NCBI GenBank assembly: GCA_041622675.1
Contig: JBFJYH010000043.1
Location: 1 to 20,620 of the forward strand
Length of the DNA: 20,620 nt
Source: Reddybacter sp041622675
GTDB taxonomy: Bacteria > Pseudomonadota > Gammaproteobacteria > Pseudomonadales > Porticoccaceae
Direction: 5' to 3'
Positions 8,339-15,972 of the stretch are shown here, in pieces. The notes under the pieces are model-generated. The model saw nothing but the letters and a program-made list of their open reading frames with translations, was not told the origin of the DNA and searched no databases. A program made the translations under genes and the position numbers. How positions within the stretch are numbered: the first letter of the stretch is position 1; each line of letters starts with the position of its first letter.

Positions 8339-8746
8339 ATGACATCTATGACAGAAAAGAAAGAAATTCCAGCGACAAAAATGCCCAGCGAAATGCTCAC
8401 TGCTCACCTGCTTGCCTTACTAAAAAACTGGTCTGGTTACGGCTACGAATTGGCAAAAAAACTTGAGGAGGCCGGTTACGGCGGCTTTAACAGTGGCACC
8501 TTGTATCGCACCTTACGGCAAATGGAAAAAACCGGCTTAATTTCATCACTCTGGGACACCTCGTCAGATGGCCCAGCAAGGAGAATTTACAGCCTGACGA
8601 AAACCGGATCGCTATTTCTCAATAACTGGATCACCTTGCTCGACATGCACAAAGCGACGCTCAACAGCTTTATAAAAATCGCCGAAATGGCGACCGAACC
8701 CACCGACAATTCATCTGGCGATCAAGCAAAAGACCCTGAGGCCTGA
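8339..8746 (+). CDS. phaQ: PadR-family regulator, PhaQ-like (PHA-responsive repressor candidate)
   Basis: The 135-residue protein is a PadR-type winged-helix regulator. The recognition region is SGYGYELAKKLEEAG (32-46) followed by SGTLYRTLRQMEKTGLI (52-68), then the wing GPARRIYSLTKTG (78-90), and a helical C-terminal dimerisation segment to about 117. The tail is polar. In Bacillus a PadR-family protein, PhaQ, represses phasin and its own gene and is released by polyhydroxybutyrate. This gene has the same neighbours: a divergent phasin gene and downstream synthase genes. Two possible starts exist, ATG at 8339 and ATG at 8348, and neither has a strong ribosome-binding site. Two related palindromes upstream are its likely operators. 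PadR identity is firm; the PhaQ role is inferred from context. Confidence 0.8.
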   Translation: MTSMTEKKEIPATKMPSEMLTAHLLALLKNWSGYGYELAKKLEEAGYGGFNSGTLYRTLRQMEKTGLISSLWDTSSDGPARRIYSLTKTGSLFLNNWITLLDMHKATLNSFIKIAEMATEPTDNSSGDQAKDPEA

Positions 8747-8790
8747 GGCAGGGCAACACCAACCCCGTCAATATATAAGGAAAAGATGAG

Positions 8791-9216
8791 ATGAGCCAAG
8801 ATAAGGATAAGCATTTTCTGGAACCCATGCGGATGTGGCGAGAATGGGTTCAGAAATCAGAAAAGCAATGGAGCGGAGCCCTCACTGACATCATGGCCGA
8901 CGAGAAGTCGAGCAAGATGTTAGGCCACTATTTCCAAGAGTGGCTCCACGCCCAGAATATGTTTACAGAAATGATAGGGCAACAACTGGCAGCACTTAAT
9001 TTGCCCTCCCGTGCGGATGTGCTCGGTGTAGAAGACAGGCTCAGCGGTGTTGAGGATGCACTGTCAACGCTTACCGCCGAAATACACCTGCTGAAAAAAC
9101 AACTCGCCGCTACAGGCCAAGAACCTGGCACCCCAGCCACAAAGCCCCGGCGAACCCGTAAGCCACCAGTAAAACCAGCAAGCCCTGATACAAACACCGC
9201 AACTGACGATAAATAG
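8791..9216 (+). CDS. phaR: Small PHA synthase subunit, PhaR/PhaE-like
   Basis: This 141-residue protein probably partners the synthase encoded 10 bases downstream, as PhaR (class IV) or PhaE (class III) does. The N-terminal part is helical and Trp-rich (MRMWREWVQKSEKQW, about 13-27). It is followed by the subunit-typical LNLPSRADV near residue 69 and a coiled-coil-like stretch to about residue 109 (VEDRLSGVEDALSTLTAEIH). The tail from about 115 is Pro/Lys/Arg/Thr-rich (KPRRTRKPPVKPA) and likely disordered and basic, like tails of nucleoid-contacting granule proteins. It is much shorter than PhaE (about 360 residues) and somewhat shorter than Bacillus PhaR (about 200). The start at 8791 follows AAGGA. 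Confidence in a synthase-subunit role comes from context plus the LPSR motif. Confidence 0.7.
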   Translation: MSQDKDKHFLEPMRMWREWVQKSEKQWSGALTDIMADEKSSKMLGHYFQEWLHAQNMFTEMIGQQLAALNLPSRADVLGVEDRLSGVEDALSTLTAEIHLLKKQLAATGQEPGTPATKPRRTRKPPVKPASPDTNTATDDK

Positions 9217-9226
9217 GTGGGGCAAA

Positions 9227-10294
9227 ATGAGCAGTGAAAATGAAGTAGACGATAAAATTCGGGATGCTGTTAAAAAGGTACTGTCACGGAACATCGATGG
9301 CCTAAAACACCTCGACGGCCTTGCGCTCGATTTAGGCGTGACGCCAAAAGATATTATCTATTCTCGCGGCCCCATGAAGCTTTATCACTACCACCCGGTC
9401 TGCGACGAAATCTATCGCGTGCCAATTGTTCTCGTCATGTCTCTGATCAACCGCTATTACATCGTTGACCTGGCACCCGGACAAAGCTTCGTTGAATACC
9501 TGGTGGCACAAGGCTTTGATGTCTATCTTATTGACTGGGGTTTACCGAGAAAGGAGCATAAACATTTTTGCTTTGATACCTACGTCGATGACTTCCTGCC
9601 GGACTGTCTTGAAAAAGTGGCCGACGACTGTGGAGAAGATGACGTTTCCCTGATTGGCTACTGCCTAGGCGGGGTAATTGCCTCTCTTTATACAGCCCTG
9701 CACCCGGATAAGAACATTAAGAATTTGGTCGACATTGCCACCCCAGTCAACACTGAAGGCATGCCCTTGTACAAAAGTTGGGCCGACAATGAAACTTTCG
9801 ATATTGACCAAATCGTCACACAACTTGGCAACATACCCGGCGGTATGGTCGACACTATGCTGCAAGCCTTGCGGCCATTACAAAAGACCGCCGGGCGCAT
9901 GCAATTGCTCGATAATGCAGGCGATGACAAATTTCTTGAAGCACACTATCGCTTTGAACGCTGGACAGCAGATCAGGTGCCAATTGCCGGTGAAGCTGCA
10001 CGACAGCTCTTTGAAGACTTCTTACAAGGCAATAAGGTCTATAAAGGGCAGATGGAAATTAACGGCAAAAATGCCAGTCTGGGAAATATTACCGCGCCCT
10101 TTTTACACATCGCCGCACTGCACGATCACATCGTACCCACCGCTGCCTCCAAAGCGTTGATAGAGTTGATCGGTAGTGACGACAAGTCTGAAATTGTCCT
10201 CAAGGGCGGTCACGTCAGTTTAATTGCTGGTGGCAATGCTGTATTTCGGCTCTGGCCCCAAGTCGCCAAATGGTTAGAGGAAAGATCCTTTTAG
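9227..10294 (+). CDS. phaC: Polyhydroxyalkanoate synthase PhaC, class III/IV type
   Basis: PhaC polymerises (R)-3-hydroxyacyl-CoA into polyhydroxyalkanoate at the granule surface. At 355 residues it has the size of class III and IV catalytic subunits, not the about 560-600 residues of classes I and II. The lipase-like box is GYCLGG with nucleophile Cys146. The general-base and acid residues are Asp300 (LHDHIVP) and His329 (KGGHVSL), matching the C149/D302/H331 spacing of the Allochromatium enzyme. VYLIDWGLP (99-107) is another PhaC signature. The ATG at 9227 follows AGGTGGGG, which overlaps the stop of the preceding subunit gene, so the two are probably translated together in equal amounts. 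Class assignment depends on the partner subunit, which here is short and class IV-like. Confidence 0.95.
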   Translation: MSSENEVDDKIRDAVKKVLSRNIDGLKHLDGLALDLGVTPKDIIYSRGPMKLYHYHPVCDEIYRVPIVLVMSLINRYYIVDLAPGQSFVEYLVAQGFDVYLIDWGLPRKEHKHFCFDTYVDDFLPDCLEKVADDCGEDDVSLIGYCLGGVIASLYTALHPDKNIKNLVDIATPVNTEGMPLYKSWADNETFDIDQIVTQLGNIPGGMVDTMLQALRPLQKTAGRMQLLDNAGDDKFLEAHYRFERWTADQVPIAGEAARQLFEDFLQGNKVYKGQMEINGKNASLGNITAPFLHIAALHDHIVPTAASKALIELIGSDDKSEIVLKGGHVSLIAGGNAVFRLWPQVAKWLEERSF

Positions 10295-10347
10295 ACACCC
10301 AACGATCTTCCACATTTCATTAAATACTTTACTGCTGGAGAGAAATT

Positions 10348-10914
10348 TTGGAAACATTCCCTAAACAAATTGAATTACGTAATGGTCAGGCCTCTCTGCA
10401 CTTAATGTCTGAGCAGGACAAGGACGATATGCTGGCTTTCGCCAAGACCTTGCCGCCTCACGATTTAATGTTTTTGCGCCGTGACATTCTTAAACCCCGC
10501 GTCATTGATTCTTGGGTAAAAAAAATTGAATACGGAAAAAACATCAGTGTCATCGCCAATATTGATGATGAGATCATTGGTTACGGGACGTTGAGTCGAG
10601 GGGAGATTGAGTGGTCGCGCCACGTTGCCGAATTGCGCATCATGGTCAGCCCCAATCATCGAGAAACAGGTGTCGGTCGCGCACTTGTGCGCGAACTGTT
10701 TCGTATCGCACTGACCAAAAAAATCGAAAAGATCTATGCCCGCATGACCCTAGACCAAACGGGTGCCCGTAAACTCTTTCAGGAACTGGGCTTTCACCCC
10801 GAAGCTGTACTTGAAAATGAGGTCAAGGACAGAGAGGGGAAAGCTCACGACGTACTATCAATGGCCGTCGATGTTGAAACTTTCCTCGCTCGTCGCGATC
10901 GCTATGGGTTGTAG
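10348..10914 (+). CDS. GNAT-family N-acetyltransferase in the PHA operon
   Basis: The 188-residue protein has the GNAT fold. The acetyl-CoA pyrophosphate loop is RETGVGRAL (105-113) after the strand AELRIMVSP (94-102), with further family features KIYARMTLDQTGARKLFQELGF (about 128-149). The start is a TTG at 10348, chosen because a GGAGAG site lies five bases upstream; the next ATG is at residue 20. It follows phaC by 53 bases on the same strand with no terminator between, so it is probably the last gene of the phaQ-R-C operon. The acceptor is unknown. A protein or small-molecule acetylation role linked to acetyl-CoA supply is possible, but nothing in the sequence shows it. Confidence 0.8.
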   Translation: METFPKQIELRNGQASLHLMSEQDKDDMLAFAKTLPPHDLMFLRRDILKPRVIDSWVKKIEYGKNISVIANIDDEIIGYGTLSRGEIEWSRHVAELRIMVSPNHRETGVGRALVRELFRIALTKKIEKIYARMTLDQTGARKLFQELGFHPEAVLENEVKDREGKAHDVLSMAVDVETFLARRDRYGL

Positions 10915-10939
10915 TTAGCTAGCAAACTCCTAGCTAACT
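10913..10939 (+). terminator. Hairpin at the end of the PHA operon
   Basis: A 10-bp perfect inverted repeat (AGTTAGCTAG, 7-base loop, CTAGCTAACT) starts within the acetyltransferase stop codon. No strong U-tract follows on the plus strand, though GTTAAAAA comes a few bases on. It may terminate the plus-strand operon together with the larger hairpin beyond it. Confidence 0.5.
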
Positions 10940-10958
10940 CAGCGTTAAAAACATTTCC

Positions 10959-11002
10959 CACTCGCTAACAAAAGACCATACCGGCCCTTTTGTTAGCGAG
11001 TG
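10959..11002. terminator. 16-bp hairpin between converging units
   Basis: A perfect 16-bp inverted repeat (CACTCGCTAACAAAAG, 12-base loop, CTTTTGTTAGCGAGTG) sits three bases beyond the stop of the minus-strand CocE-type hydrolase gene. Read on the minus strand it is followed by GGAAATGTTTTTAA, giving a delayed T-tract. It probably serves as a terminator for the hydrolase gene and, from the other side, as a barrier to PHA-operon transcription. Confidence 0.75.
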
Positions 11003-11005
11003 CCA

Positions 11006-12733
11006 TTAACTATTAATGACAGGCAGCACCAAATGGGATGCATAACGCTGATCATGGTAAACCTTCTGCAAAGCTGACACGCTACCCACTGCTTCTACCC
11101 CCACACCTCCAGTATTGGGGTTGCGATCATAGCGGGGGAAGTCACTCGATGTAATCATCACTCGAAGGCGATGTCCTGCCTTAAACACCATAGCCGTCGC
11201 CAACAAATTAATCCGCCATTTCACTACATCACCCGGTTCAAACACTTGCCCCGTTTGATGAACCTGATAAGAGGCCCGCAGCACACCATCGCAGACATTA
11301 AACGTCTTGCCATCCGCACGCACCTCACACAGTTTAATCATCCAGTCAGTATCCAGCGCAGAGGTGCTGGCATAGATTTCGGCACTCACGGAGCCCGCCA
11401 GTTCCAAATCTTCTGCCAACACATCTGAGGTATAAACCAGCACATCACGACGGCCGAGAATAGGTGCTTGATCGACAGGCCCAGGGGTGTATTTAGGCGG
11501 CATTAACAAGGTGCCACCACATGTTGGGCAAGGGTCTTCTGGGTCGTAAACATAACTGTCAGGGGACATGTCAAACTGCGGCTTATCAGGCCCAAAGCTA
11601 GCATCGCTGCCAAGATACCAGGGCGTGGCCACTGCGCGAGCAGGCGGCCACTCTTGCTCATCGCGCCAGCGATTAATGCCTTGTACAAAGACCTTAACTG
11701 GCGCTTCGCTCTCAATACCGTTTTGCTCGTCCTTTAACCAACGGCTAAACCAGCGCAATTGCAATGTCGTGAGATCTTCCTTCAAGTCCATAAACAGACC
11801 GCTGCTTCGAAAACCAAAATCGACCTGCCCGACCATATTCATAAACATGCCGTGGGACCAGGGGCCAATAATGATGCGGGTATTCTCTCGCGCCTGCTCA
11901 GTGCCACCATTGGCTTTCATGCCGGCAAAGTGCTCTAGATCGGCACCGAGCAACATGTCGTACCAGCCGGCGATAATAAGGGCTGGCACTTTAACTTGTT
12001 CGTGACGATTATTGAGCAGCAAACCATCGGTCCACGTATCCGGTACCGGATGTTTAAACATTTCATAAAGAAAAGGCACAAAGTTTTCGTCTTCTTTATG
12101 CCCAGCGCTCAATGCATTCAGTGGCTCTTCGCGCACTAATTCGCTAAAAGCATCATTGGCATCGGCAAGTTCAGTGAGGCGAGCCATTAACTCAGGCAGC
12201 TCTTTACCTGAGCGAAGCAAAGCGGCAGGGCCAATAATACGCAGCGCCCAGGTTATCAACGTAGCCACTTGCATGACCCCATCGCGCCAGAAATTATTGT
12301 GCCAAAAACTATTCGGCGCCGTTGTGGGTGAAATAGCTCTCAGAGCCTCGTGACCCGACACCGCGCCCAGCCAAGTATTGCCCCCCATATAGGATAAGCC
12401 GTAGCAACCGACAACACCTGCCGACCAGCTCTGCTTTGCCGCCCAGTCTACCGTGTCAGCACAATCGGGTTCTTCATCCCGATAGGGGAAAAAAACCCCA
12501 CCCTCCGAGGCCCAGCGACTGCGTACATCCTGAATCACCACCACGAAACCCGCTGCGGCGGCTCGAATAGGGTCAAGGGTTGAAGCGGTGATTAGCCACA
12601 TTTCTTTGTTATAGGGCGTTCTTTGTACTAGAACCGGGTATTGCCCCTCATCCGCGGGTCGATAAACATCGGCCCTGAGCAACACACCATCTCGCATGGG
12701 TACATCAATGTTCTTGTCTACAAGGACTTTCAT
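11006..12733 (-). CDS. CocE/NonD-family serine hydrolase (X-Pro dipeptidyl-peptidase S15-like)
   Basis: The 575-residue enzyme belongs to the cocaine-esterase/S15 hydrolase family. The alpha/beta-hydrolase domain carries VPMRDGVLLRADVYRP near the start, VIQDVRSRWASEG, and the nucleophile box YGLSYMGG with Ser114. The probable acid and base are Asp259 in GWYDMLL and His294 in GPWSHG. From about residue 400 it has the C-terminal jelly-roll domain (LAGSVSAEIYASTSALDTDW). No signal peptide is seen. The open frame extends to a TTG at 12757, but the ATG at 12733 has a GGAGAGG site six bases upstream and is taken as the start. It stands alone between two other units, with a promoter candidate upstream and a terminator downstream. 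The substrate is not determinable; ester, amide or acyl-amino-acid hydrolysis are all known in the family. Confidence 0.9.
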   Translation of the reverse strand: MKVLVDKNIDVPMRDGVLLRADVYRPADEGQYPVLVQRTPYNKEMWLITASTLDPIRAAAAGFVVVIQDVRSRWASEGGVFFPYRDEEPDCADTVDWAAKQSWSAGVVGCYGLSYMGGNTWLGAVSGHEALRAISPTTAPNSFWHNNFWRDGVMQVATLITWALRIIGPAALLRSGKELPELMARLTELADANDAFSELVREEPLNALSAGHKEDENFVPFLYEMFKHPVPDTWTDGLLLNNRHEQVKVPALIIAGWYDMLLGADLEHFAGMKANGGTEQARENTRIIIGPWSHGMFMNMVGQVDFGFRSSGLFMDLKEDLTTLQLRWFSRWLKDEQNGIESEAPVKVFVQGINRWRDEQEWPPARAVATPWYLGSDASFGPDKPQFDMSPDSYVYDPEDPCPTCGGTLLMPPKYTPGPVDQAPILGRRDVLVYTSDVLAEDLELAGSVSAEIYASTSALDTDWMIKLCEVRADGKTFNVCDGVLRASYQVHQTGQVFEPGDVVKWRINLLATAMVFKAGHRLRVMITSSDFPRYDRNPNTGGVGVEAVGSVSALQKVYHDQRYASHLVLPVINS

Positions 12734-12768
12734 TTCTGCCTCTCCAAGCTTAAGCAATATGAGCTACG

Positions 12769-12797
12769 ATAATACGCGGATAGAGGTTGTCGGTAAA
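12769..12797 (-). promoter_or_regulatory. Promoter candidate for the CocE-type hydrolase gene
   Basis: On the minus strand TTTACC (12792-12797, four of six) is followed after 17 bases by TATTAT (12769-12774, five of six), about 35 bases before the ATG at 12733. Transcription would start near 12762, giving a leader of about 30 bases. It is a pattern match only. Confidence 0.45.
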
Positions 12798-13026
12798 AGA
12801 GTAGAAACAGGCCTAGAGAGGTTAAATTAGCATCAATAAAATAGGCACCGCTGAGCTTGTACTAGCAAGCTGAACGCAGCCCTGTCAGCACTGCGCATAG
12901 GGCACCCAAGCATGCATCTCGCTGTAGATACTCTATCAATATCACGCCACATCACGGTCAAGTAGGAGCGGCAAATCAACAGTCCACAATGATAGGGGCA
13001 GGCAGGCAAGCAACTATACTTGGGCG
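12798..13026. other. Intergenic stretch between hydrolase promoter and mmsB
   Basis: The gap from the hydrolase start to the mmsB stop is 293 bases. Besides the promoter candidate it holds a weak 6-bp hairpin (AGCTTG...CAAGCT, 12854-12871) and a short GGCA tandem run (12997-13008). No clear terminator for the valine operon, open reading frame or RNA gene was found. Confidence 0.4.
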
Positions 13027-13935
13027 CTATTTGTCCGGTTGTTGAGAAAACATCTGCTGAATACTGGAAAAATCGAGGTCTGCCTGCTGCTCGCCACCGG
13101 TATTTTCGTGTAGGCCATAAAGGCTCTTGGCCAGTGCGCCCATCGGCGTACTAGAGTGGCTAGCTAGGGCAGCTTCCATCGCCAGCCCTAAGTCTTTTTG
13201 CATCAACTTGACCATAAAACCACCCGTATAATCACGGCTGGCCGGCACCCCCTCCATAACACCGGGGTAGGGGTTGTATTTTTCCAGCGACCAGTTACAG
13301 CCCGAGCTTTTCAGCATAATTTCTGACAGCACCGCCGGGTCTAGACCATTATCAACCCCCAGCTGTAGCGATTCCGCGGTGCCAATCATGTGCACAGCAA
13401 GTAACATATTGTTGCAAATTTTGGCAATTTGCCCGGCGCCACTGGCACCGGCGTGAAAAATATTGGCGCCAATATGCACCAGTACTTCTCGTGCCGCTTC
13501 GACGTCAGCCGCTTCGCCACCACACATAAAGGCCAGTGTGCCCGCCTCAGCACCCGCCACACCGCCGGAAACCGGGGCATCAATTGCGCGAATATTGCGT
13601 TTCTTTGCCTCTTCCCCAATGCGCCGAGAACTGGACGCTGCAACGGTAGAGCAATCAATCAGCAGTGCAGTGGATTCAACGAGGTCGAGCAAGCCGGCGC
13701 CATCAATATAAAGGTTTTCGGCAATAGCCCCGTTGGGCAACATCGAGATAACGAAGTCAGCCCCCGCCACCGCTTCTTTTTCTGAACTGGCCGCGCTACA
13801 ACCATCCTCAACTGCCTTTGCCAGCGAAACAGGTTGTAGATCAAAGGCACAAACCTCAAACCCGGCCTTGACCAAATTCGCAGCCATGGGGCCACCCATA
13901 TTTCCCAAACCAAAAAATGCAATTTTCTTTGCCAT
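13027..13935 (-). CDS. mmsB: 3-hydroxyisobutyrate dehydrogenase (MmsB)
   Basis: MmsB oxidises 3-hydroxyisobutyrate to methylmalonate semialdehyde with NAD in valine degradation. The 302-residue protein has the Rossmann start IAFFGLGNMGGPMAANLVKAG (dinucleotide loop at 9-15). It also has the substrate-binding DAPVSGGVAGAEAGTLAFMCGG (119-140) and the catalytic lysine in GQIAKICNNMLL at residue 172. The C-terminal helical half is complete (NPYPGVMEGVPAS and GGFMVKLMQKDLGLA). It is the last gene of the five-gene operon, 47 bases after the hydrolase that makes its substrate; its product goes to MmsA, encoded first. Length and motifs match the Pseudomonas enzyme. Related beta-hydroxyacid dehydrogenases act on other substrates, but the operon settles the choice. 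Confidence 0.95.
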   Translation of the reverse strand: MAKKIAFFGLGNMGGPMAANLVKAGFEVCAFDLQPVSLAKAVEDGCSAASSEKEAVAGADFVISMLPNGAIAENLYIDGAGLLDLVESTALLIDCSTVAASSSRRIGEEAKKRNIRAIDAPVSGGVAGAEAGTLAFMCGGEAADVEAAREVLVHIGANIFHAGASGAGQIAKICNNMLLAVHMIGTAESLQLGVDNGLDPAVLSEIMLKSSGCNWSLEKYNPYPGVMEGVPASRDYTGGFMVKLMQKDLGLAMEAALASHSSTPMGALAKSLYGLHENTGGEQQADLDFSSIQQMFSQQPDK

Positions 13936-13982
13936 GATTCAATCCTTAATAGATAGCTTAAAGAGGTAGGTGCCAGCTCACT

Positions 13983-15104
13983 TTATAAATTGGCCAGGGG
14001 GTTCGGTTTGTCAGCCCAGGGCCAGGTGAGATATTGCTGACGCATCTCGCCCGTCAGCTCAGCCAAAGTTGCCGGTGTAAAATTGGGTTTATTGTCTTTC
14101 TCGATAATTTGCGCGCGAATGCCCTCGCGGAAGACACCGTATTTAGCGCAATTGACCGTACCGATCAGCTCGAGCTTCAAACACTCATTCAAGGGTAGTT
14201 CACGGCCGCGCTGATTTAACTCATAAGCGAGAAAAATCGACACGGGGCAGCCTCTTTTTAAGGTGCCAACCGCTCGGCTCAACCATTTATCATCGCCGTC
14301 ATAGGCGGTTATTGCCCCAACCACTGCCTCCAAATTAGCACCGGAGGTCACCTTATCTATCCAACTCATATGGGGTTCGAGCTGGGCGGCCGGGAGCAAT
14401 TCACGATGCTGGTTTTGCAGAGCATCCAGTGCGGCTGCCATCTGTTGACGGTCTTCATCCGCATTAGCAGTCCAGGATAGCGCAGCCAGTTTGTCGAGCA
14501 TTGCGGCTTTTTCAGCGTGGGGAATAAATACATCGGCAAGACCGGTGTACATCGCATCAGTGGCGTTAATCTGTGCACCCGTCAAGGCCAAAAACAAACC
14601 ACTATTGCCACGGGTTTGATTCAAAAACCAGGTGCCACCGACATCGGGCAATAAACCTATAGTGACTTCTGGCATCGCGATGCGTGTGCTTTCGGTAACC
14701 ACGCGGAAGTCGGCACCCTCAAATAGCCCCATACCACCGCCCATGACAAAGCCATTACCCCAGGCAACAATCGGCTTGGGGAAATTATGCAGACGATGAT
14801 TAAGGCGGTATTCGCGCGAGAAAAAATCGGTGGCATAGGCATTGTAGTTTTCACCACATTCGACCATGGACTCATAGAGCATGCGAATATCGCCACCGGC
14901 GGCAAAGGCACGGTCGCCGGCACTATCGAGCAAGATGCAAACAACGCTATCGTCGGCCTCCCACTGTGCGCTCTGGGCGGCAATCATATCGACCATTTCC
15001 AGGCTCAGTGAGTTCAAGGCCTTTTCAGCATTGAGGGTGGCGATGGCTATTTTTTTACCATTCGCACAGGCTTTTTCACTAAATAAGACGGGCTGTTCTG
15101 ACAC
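13983..15104 (-). CDS. 3-hydroxyisobutyryl-CoA hydrolase (enoyl-CoA hydratase/isomerase superfamily)
   Basis: This enzyme removes CoA from 3-hydroxyisobutyryl-CoA in valine degradation. It is a crotonase-fold protein of 373 residues, longer than hydratases and typical of HIBCH. Family hallmarks are the oxyanion loops FAAGGDIRMLYE (67-78) and GFVMGGGMGLF (118-128), and MPEVTIGLLPDVGGTWFLN with the catalytic pair Glu146 and Asp154, eight residues apart as in the human enzyme. The frame is open to an ATG at 15155 inside the preceding gene, but that has no ribosome-binding site. A GTG at 15104 follows GGAGAAG and gives the usual N-terminus, so it is preferred; the gap to the hydratase gene is then 35 bases. 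Annotation pipelines often label this gene simply enoyl-CoA hydratase. Confidence 0.92.
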   Translation of the reverse strand: MSEQPVLFSEKACANGKKIAIATLNAEKALNSLSLEMVDMIAAQSAQWEADDSVVCILLDSAGDRAFAAGGDIRMLYESMVECGENYNAYATDFFSREYRLNHRLHNFPKPIVAWGNGFVMGGGMGLFEGADFRVVTESTRIAMPEVTIGLLPDVGGTWFLNQTRGNSGLFLALTGAQINATDAMYTGLADVFIPHAEKAAMLDKLAALSWTANADEDRQQMAAALDALQNQHRELLPAAQLEPHMSWIDKVTSGANLEAVVGAITAYDGDDKWLSRAVGTLKRGCPVSIFLAYELNQRGRELPLNECLKLELIGTVNCAKYGVFREGIRAQIIEKDNKPNFTPATLAELTGEMRQQYLTWPWADKPNPLANL

Positions 15105-15139
15105 GCACTTCTCCACAAAATTCTCGCTAAATACCGGCC

Positions 15140-15916
15140 TTAGCCATTCTTCCATTCGGGGCTACGCTTTTCGACAAAAGCCGCAACGCCTTCTTTTTGG
15201 TCTTCGCTGCCCCATAAGTCCATAAAAGCATCGCGCTCAAACTTAAAGCCACTGCTCAAACCACGCTCGCGAGAAGACATGGTCAACTCTTTACAGAGGC
15301 GCACAGACGTTGGACTTTGCTTTTCAACTTTGGCGGTTAATTCCAGCGCTTTTTCCAGGGCAGTACCCGTGGGCACCACTTCCTGAATCAAACCAATTTG
15401 TTCCGCCTTTTCTGCTTTAACCCGCTCACCCAGCAAAATCATACGCTTGGCCCAGCCTTCACCGATCAGCCAGGGCAGGTGCTGTGTTCCCAAACCTCCG
15501 GGCAACAAGCCAACGGTGCACTCGGGCAGCGCCATTTGCGCCTGCTCTTCGGCAATGCGAATATCGCAAGCCAGCGCGCACTCAAGCCCACCGCCCATGG
15601 CGAAGCCAGTAATAGCCGCAATGGAAACACCCTCGTAACTGGCCAGTGCTTCAAAAGCGACACCAAAGGCTTTAATAAAATCGAAGGCATCACCGGTGTT
15701 GTCGTGGTTAAAGCGCGTTAAATCGGCACCGGCGCTAAAGAATTTTTCACTTTCGCTGGTCAAAATTAGCGCGTAGTTTTCTTTGTCGGCATTCAGCTCG
15801 CCAATCACCTGCTCTAAATAGGCCAAACTCTCCGGCGTCCAGGTGTTGGCCGGGGGGTTGTTCATGGTCAAAATTGCGGTGCGACCGCGTTTTTCTACTT
15901 TTAATAATTCGCTCAT
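15140..15916 (-). CDS. Enoyl-CoA hydratase (methacrylyl-CoA hydration)
   Basis: A 258-residue crotonase. In this operon it most likely hydrates methacrylyl-CoA to 3-hydroxyisobutyryl-CoA. Both catalytic glutamates are present: Glu112 in GFAMGGGLECALACDIRIA (104-122) and Glu132 in LPECTVGLLPGGLGTQ (130-145), 20 residues apart as in rat mitochondrial hydratase. The CoA/oxyanion loop FFSAGADLTRF (59-69) is also intact. The ATG at 15916 follows AGGAG. It sits 56 bases after the acyl-CoA dehydrogenase gene, whose product is its substrate, and is followed by the CoA hydrolase gene. Broad specificity towards other short enoyl-CoAs is possible. Confidence 0.93.
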   Translation of the reverse strand: MSELLKVEKRGRTAILTMNNPPANTWTPESLAYLEQVIGELNADKENYALILTSESEKFFSAGADLTRFNHDNTGDAFDFIKAFGVAFEALASYEGVSIAAITGFAMGGGLECALACDIRIAEEQAQMALPECTVGLLPGGLGTQHLPWLIGEGWAKRMILLGERVKAEKAEQIGLIQEVVPTGTALEKALELTAKVEKQSPTSVRLCKELTMSSRERGLSSGFKFERDAFMDLWGSEDQKEGVAAFVEKRSPEWKNG

Positions 15917-15972
15917 TTCGCTTAACTCCTACTGATTTCGCCTACTTGTTAAAATGTGAGTGGTTATCCTGG

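Noticed and set aside
12854..12871. Hairpin AGCTTG...CAAGCT as terminator of the valine operon
   Set aside because: Six base pairs, over 150 bases from the mmsB stop, and without a T-run on the minus strand.
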